This document shows, piece after piece, positions 60,253 to 64,000 of a stretch of 64,000 bases of DNA. Both the position numbers and the translations under genes were made by a program. The notes below the pieces were generated by a model. It was not told where the DNA came from, made no database searches, and was given only the letters and a program-made list of their open reading frames with translations. The stretch is from assembly GCA_003153575.1 (NCBI GenBank), contig PLZW01000037.1, positions 217,136 through 281,135 on the forward strand. Direction: 5' to 3'. Source of the DNA: Acidimicrobiaceae bacterium. GTDB lineage: Bacteria; Actinomycetota; Acidimicrobiia; Acidimicrobiales; RAAP-2. Every line of letters starts with the position of its first letter. Positions within the stretch are counted from its first letter, which is position 1.

Positions 60253-61503
60253 ATGGAACTGCTGCGATTCGCGACGGCGGGCTCCGTCGACGACGGCAAA
60301 AGCACGCTGATCGGGCGGCTCCTGTACGACTCCAAGGCGATCTTCGAGGACCAGCTCGAAGCCGTGGAGCGGGTGAGCAGCCAACGGGGCGACGAGTACA
60401 CCGACCTGGCGCTGCTGACCGATGGCCTACGTGCCGAGCGTGAGCAGGGCATCACGATCGATGTCGCCTATCGGTACTTCGCTACGCCGGCCCGGAAGTT
60501 CATCATCGCCGACACCCCGGGTCACATCCAGTACACGCGTAACATGGTCACCGGAAACTCGACGGCAGACCTAACGATCGTGCTCGTCGATGCTCGACTG
60601 GGGATCGTCGAACAGACCCGGCGTCACGCTTTCCTGGCGTCGTTGCTCCGGGTTCCCCACCTTCTGGTCTGCGTGAACAAGATGGATCTGGTCGACTACG
60701 ACCAGGGCGTGTTCGACGCCATCCGCGAGGAGTTCACCACATTCGCCAGCCGCCTCGAAGTGGCCGACATGACGTTCATCCCCATTTCGGCGCTCAAGGG
60801 TGACAACGTGGTTCAGCGGTCGGCGAACATGCCCTGGTACGAGGGGGCTTCCCTTCTGCACCACTTGGAGCAGGTCTACATCGCCTCCGATCGCAACCTG
60901 ATCGATCCACGGTTTCCCGTCCAATGGGTGGTCAGGCCCCAGGCCAGCAACCTGCCCGACTATCGGGGATATGCCGGGCGGATCGAAGGCGGGGTGTTCC
61001 GACCCGGCGATGAGGTGATGGTCCTTCCCTCCGGCTTGACCACCACGGTCGCCGGAATCGACACCTTCGACGGACCGCTGGACGAGGCGTTCGCCTCCAT
61101 GTCGGTCACTCTGCGCCTTAGCGATGACATCGACATCTCGCGGGGTGACATGATCTGCCGCCCGCATAACAGGCCCACCGTCGGCCAGGACCTCGATGCG
61201 ATGGTGTGCTGGATGACCGATCGTCCGATCCAGGTCGGCGACTTCCTGGCGCTCAAGCACAGCACCCGTTGGGTCCGAGCCGTGGTGAGGGATATCCACT
61301 ACCGGCTCGATGTAAATACCCTTCATCGTGACGAAACGGCGACGACACTGGGCCTCAATGATGTCGGGAGGGTTAGCCTTCGCGTCACCCAGCCGCTGTT
61401 CTACGACAGTTACCGTCGGAATCGGCAGACGGGATCGTTCATCCTCGCTACCGAAGACAACAACGTGACCGCCGGAGCTGGCATGCTGCACGGTCCCGAT
61501 TGA
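60253..61503 (+). CDS. cysN: Sulfate adenylyltransferase subunit 1 (GTPase)
   Basis: The 416-residue EF-Tu-like GTPase drives the CysD reaction. GTP motifs: AGSVDDGKST (G1), DTPGH (G3) and NKMD (G4). The switch segment REQGITIDVAYRYF is typical. Length fits stand-alone CysN, without the fused APS kinase seen in some actinobacterial CysNC. The ATG begins at the base after the cysD stop. Confidence 0.95.
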   Translation: MELLRFATAGSVDDGKSTLIGRLLYDSKAIFEDQLEAVERVSSQRGDEYTDLALLTDGLRAEREQGITIDVAYRYFATPARKFIIADTPGHIQYTRNMVTGNSTADLTIVLVDARLGIVEQTRRHAFLASLLRVPHLLVCVNKMDLVDYDQGVFDAIREEFTTFASRLEVADMTFIPISALKGDNVVQRSANMPWYEGASLLHHLEQVYIASDRNLIDPRFPVQWVVRPQASNLPDYRGYAGRIEGGVFRPGDEVMVLPSGLTTTVAGIDTFDGPLDEAFASMSVTLRLSDDIDISRGDMICRPHNRPTVGQDLDAMVCWMTDRPIQVGDFLALKHSTRWVRAVVRDIHYRLDVNTLHRDETATTLGLNDVGRVSLRVTQPLFYDSYRRNRQTGSFILATEDNNVTAGAGMLHGPD

Positions 61504-61507
61504 TTTT

Positions 61508-62155
61508 GTGACGGAGCCGGGATCGTCCCCCAATGTCACGTGGCACGCGGGCCACGTCTCGCGAGACGAGCGAGCGGCCTTGTTCGGGTCCGGGGGAGCC
61601 ACGCTGTGGTTCACCGGTCTGTCAGGGTCGGGTAAATCCACGTTGGCAACGGCGGTCGAGCAGCAGCTCATCCAATCCGGACGCGGCGCGTATCGGCTCG
61701 ACGGCGACAATCTCCGTTCCGGACTCAACGGTGACCTCGGCTTCAGTCGGGAGGCCCGTGAGGAGAACTGCCGTCGAGTGGCCGAAGTCGCGCGTCTCTT
61801 CGCCGATGCCGGGCTGGTGGCGGTGGTGGCGATCATCAGCCCCTATGCGGAGTCGAGGCAGCGGGCCCGTCAGATCCATGCCGATGCCGGATTGCCGTTC
61901 ATCGAGGTGTATCTCGCAGCATCCGCAGAGACCTGTGCGACGAGAGACCCTAAGGGCCTTTACGCCGCGGCCTCGGCAGGGCACATCGGATCGTTCACCG
62001 GAGTGGATGATCCCTACGAGGTGCCTGAATCACCGGATCTCGTGGTCGATGCGGAGGCGACGGTAGTAGAGGCCGTCGATCTCGTGCTCGGAGTGCTCGA
62101 ACGCGCCGTCGATCCACCAGCCCCCACCTCCGAGTCGTCTGAGGCGCCCAATTGA
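61508..62155 (+). CDS. cysC: Adenylylsulfate (APS) kinase
   Basis: The 215-residue CysC phosphorylates APS to PAPS. The P-loop GLSGSGKST is at 37-45, with RLDGDNLRSGLNGDLGFS and RDPKGLY, all diagnostic. It follows cysN by 4 bases. With no sulfite-reduction genes in view, PAPS is likely made for the three sulfotransferases of this locus rather than for cysteine synthesis. The last 20 residues are a Pro/Ser/Glu tail. Confidence 0.95.
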   Translation: MTEPGSSPNVTWHAGHVSRDERAALFGSGGATLWFTGLSGSGKSTLATAVEQQLIQSGRGAYRLDGDNLRSGLNGDLGFSREAREENCRRVAEVARLFADAGLVAVVAIISPYAESRQRARQIHADAGLPFIEVYLAASAETCATRDPKGLYAAASAGHIGSFTGVDDPYEVPESPDLVVDAEATVVEAVDLVLGVLERAVDPPAPTSESSEAPN

Positions 62156-62234
62156 GGAGGTAGGCAACCTGCACGACAGGGGGCGATGACAGAAATTCAC
62201 GGCGCCTGGCAGCCGCCGGGACGAACGGGTGACT

Positions 62235-63059
62235 CTACGCCGGTACGCTCCCGCTCGGGCTGCTGACCCCTCGACGCCTGGAGAATGCTGCCGCTTCCAT
62301 CATGCGGAGCGCCGTCAATGCCCCGACACTGGACTGGCGGAGGGGTCGGTCCGGAAGTAGCGGCGACACATGTTTCCAATCACCAGGGACGCAGTTGAGT
62401 TGCTCACGCATCGAGCCATCGTCGAGCGCACCGTAGGGAACCGCCAAGAACTGTTCGACGATCTCGTCGTAGTGGTCGGTCAGGATCGTCGAGGCAGGAT
62501 CGAGCCCCCGCACCAGGCCCAGTCCAGCGGGAGCCGAGTCAACCACCGCCACCTCGAGGTCTGGACGCCACTGGCGGAGCAACAGGATGAGGCGCCAGAT
62601 GTCACCGCTCCAGATGTCCGTGGTCCGCTCCCGGGCCGAAGTCGTCTCGTCAACGGGGAGGCAGTCGTGGATGAGTACGGTAGTTGACGGAGCCGATGCG
62701 CGCTCAAGGTTGATGAAGTCGCGTAGTGCGAACTCGAAATGGTGCATGCCATCGATGAAAGCCAGATCCAGAGGTATGCCGCCGAGAAGTGCTCCGAGAT
62801 CATGGTCGGCAAAGAAGTCGTCGCTCGATTGCGAGAAGATCCGCGTCCGGCGTCCCATTCGGAAAACAACCTTCGGTGCAGGATCGATGCCGATGCAGAG
62901 CGTTCCGGGCAGTGCCAGCGTCAGCGACCTTCCGGTAGACACTCCGATCTCGACGTAGGTGCGCGGCAGCACGTGCTGATGTATCCGATCGAGGAGTTCG
63001 AAGTAGGGGAACGCAGGGGGAACGTAATGTGCGTACGCCCGGTCGACGATCTGGACCAT
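62235..63059 (-). CDS. Class I SAM-dependent methyltransferase (Methyltransf_24-like)
   Basis: The 274-residue protein has the SAM region YVEIGVSTGRSLTLAL (about 35-50), GIDPAPK and LAFIDGMHHFEFALRDF, the order typical of Methyltransf_24 and CmcI-like proteins. Metal-binding acids could be in IDGMH and IHDCLPVDE. The C-terminal 50 residues are variable. It converges on cysC and is divergent from the LPxTG gene. The substrate is probably a sugar, as an inference. Confidence 0.8.
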   Translation of the reverse strand: MVQIVDRAYAHYVPPAFPYFELLDRIHQHVLPRTYVEIGVSTGRSLTLALPGTLCIGIDPAPKVVFRMGRRTRIFSQSSDDFFADHDLGALLGGIPLDLAFIDGMHHFEFALRDFINLERASAPSTTVLIHDCLPVDETTSARERTTDIWSGDIWRLILLLRQWRPDLEVAVVDSAPAGLGLVRGLDPASTILTDHYDEIVEQFLAVPYGALDDGSMREQLNCVPGDWKHVSPLLPDRPLRQSSVGALTALRMMEAAAFSRRRGVSSPSGSVPA

Positions 63060-63261
63060 TGCGGGATCGTACAGGATCGTGTCCGTCCGAAGGCGCCTCC
63101 GGTTGGGGGATCGGGCTCGAGGATCGACCAGGAGCAGTATATCTCCTCAGAATTGAGGATCTTCGCGAATATCCATCTCCCCGTGCCTCACTGGCTGGTG
63201 CGATGCACCGGCCTCGCTTACTCTTGGGTGCGGGACGAGGGCAAGGTGGACTGACGGGCAA

Positions 63262-64000
63262 ATGCGGGCGAGCGGTATCTACAAACTGACAGCTGTAGTG
63301 GGCATCACCATGATCACCTTTGGCACGGGCATGGTGACTGCTGGCGCGGCATGGGGACTCGCCGCCGTTCAACCTCGCCCTGTGCCCATCTTCCACGATG
63401 CGAGGCGGGTCATAACGCTGAAACTCCCGCCCCCGCCCTACTGCACTCCCACGGTGCCGAACTGCCTGTGGGAGCTCTTCGTGAACGAACCGAAGGCTCC
63501 CGGCCAGCCCACCGTCGCGAAAGTGACAGGGCGTTCTGGCGTGTTGAGCGTTGACTACCCGGAATACTGTGGAGTCATTCAAGCTGACGCGCTCTTTGGG
63601 CCGGACCCTTGGCGGCAACGTGCCTGGGCCCGATGGACGATCTACAACTGCGACCCTCCGACGACGACATCAACCACTACCACCACCACCCATCCGGATC
63701 GGACCACAACCACGACCACGACTCGGCCTCCCCATGTCGCCAGTTCATCGACCGCGGTCACGGAAACGTCGACTTCAGCGCTACCTTTTACCGCCGCCAC
63801 GGACGTCAGTAGTTCGAGCACCACACCGACGGTGGCCGCCACACCGACTCTCCCCTTTACCGGAGCGAACACCAAGCACTTGTTGTTCCTGGGTATGGCT
63901 CTGATCCTGCTGGGTGGATCGCTCCTGACGACGATGGAGTCCCGTCGAAGGATGCTCCGGCGGGCGAGCGCACTGCGTGTGGAGCAGGTGAAGCAGGGTG
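63262..64000 (+). CDS. Secreted Thr-rich protein with LPFTG sortase signal (3' end outside window)
   Basis: The frame is open from ATG 63262 to the right edge (246 residues visible). It has an N-terminal signal or anchor helix (about 8-36), a compact domain of about 95 residues with four Cys (YCTP, NCLW, YCGV, YNCD), a Thr/Pro-rich stalk of about 60 residues, and LPFTG (197-201) followed by a hydrophobic helix and a basic tail (ESRRRMLRRA). This is the cell-wall sorting layout used by sortases. A look-alike LPFTA lies at 174-178. The stop is just outside. No sortase gene is in the window. Confidence 0.8.
   Translation, partial: MRASGIYKLTAVVGITMITFGTGMVTAGAAWGLAAVQPRPVPIFHDARRVITLKLPPPPYCTPTVPNCLWELFVNEPKAPGQPTVAKVTGRSGVLSVDYPEYCGVIQADALFGPDPWRQRAWARWTIYNCDPPTTTSTTTTTTHPDRTTTTTTTRPPHVASSSTAVTETSTSALPFTAATDVSSSSTTPTVAATPTLPFTGANTKHLLFLGMALILLGGSLLTTMESRRRMLRRASALRVEQVKQG

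Noticed and set aside
63655-63735. ACC-rich tandem stretch taken as a CRISPR or satellite repeat
   Set aside because: It encodes the Thr-rich stalk in frame and has no spacer-repeat pattern.

Overview
The window is GC-rich, with GTG and TTG starts used beside ATG and a gatC-gatA-gatB order. The codon use and gene families (PASTA protein, SCP2 sterol-carrier protein, MFS DHA2 pump, D12 adenine methylase, LPxTG protein) suggest a Gram-positive high-GC actinobacterium, possibly of the class Acidimicrobiia. The taxonomic placement is an inference from gene content and style only. No rRNA, tRNA or CRISPR was seen.

Region 1 (1-13.3 kb) is mostly housekeeping: the C-terminal end of a membrane PASTA protein (probably a Ser/Thr kinase), a small Cys-rich protein, a solitary adenine methyltransferase, a short-chain dehydrogenase, an MFS exporter, an SCP2 protein, an esterase, the GatCAB amidotransferase operon, a secreted GH43-like protein, a dead LuxR-type regulator, a cation diffusion facilitator and a DUF218/YdcF protein.

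Region 2 (13.3-62.2 kb) is a very large surface-glycan locus. It holds nucleotide-sugar enzymes (epimerase, UDP-sugar dehydrogenase, CapD/FlaA1-type dehydratase, DegT aminotransferase, GNAT acetyltransferase), a WecA-type initiating phosphoglycosyltransferase, many GT4 and GT2 glycosyltransferases, and three copies of an uncharacterised putative transferase family. Tailoring enzymes include a formyltransferase, a polysaccharide deacetylase, an AsnB-type amidotransferase, several methyltransferases and three sulfotransferases. Export and control functions are a Wzm/Wzt-like ABC exporter, a Wzz-like protein with a degenerate kinase domain and a Wzy-like membrane protein. The locus closes with cysD-cysN-cysC, which makes PAPS, the donor the three sulfotransferases need. 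The simplest reading is a sulfated, methylated and probably amidated or formylated cell-surface polysaccharide or glycoprotein glycan.

This locus is also full of wreckage: a glycosyltransferase interrupted by two amber codons, two pieces of one IS481-type transposase on either side of a sulfotransferase gene, an ISL3 fragment fused head-on to an IS30 fragment, and at least four short gene stubs. This points to repeated gene acquisition and loss, as expected for a variable surface antigen locus.

Region 3 (62.2-64 kb) has a class I methyltransferase and, running off the right edge, a secreted Thr-rich protein with an LPFTG sortase signal.
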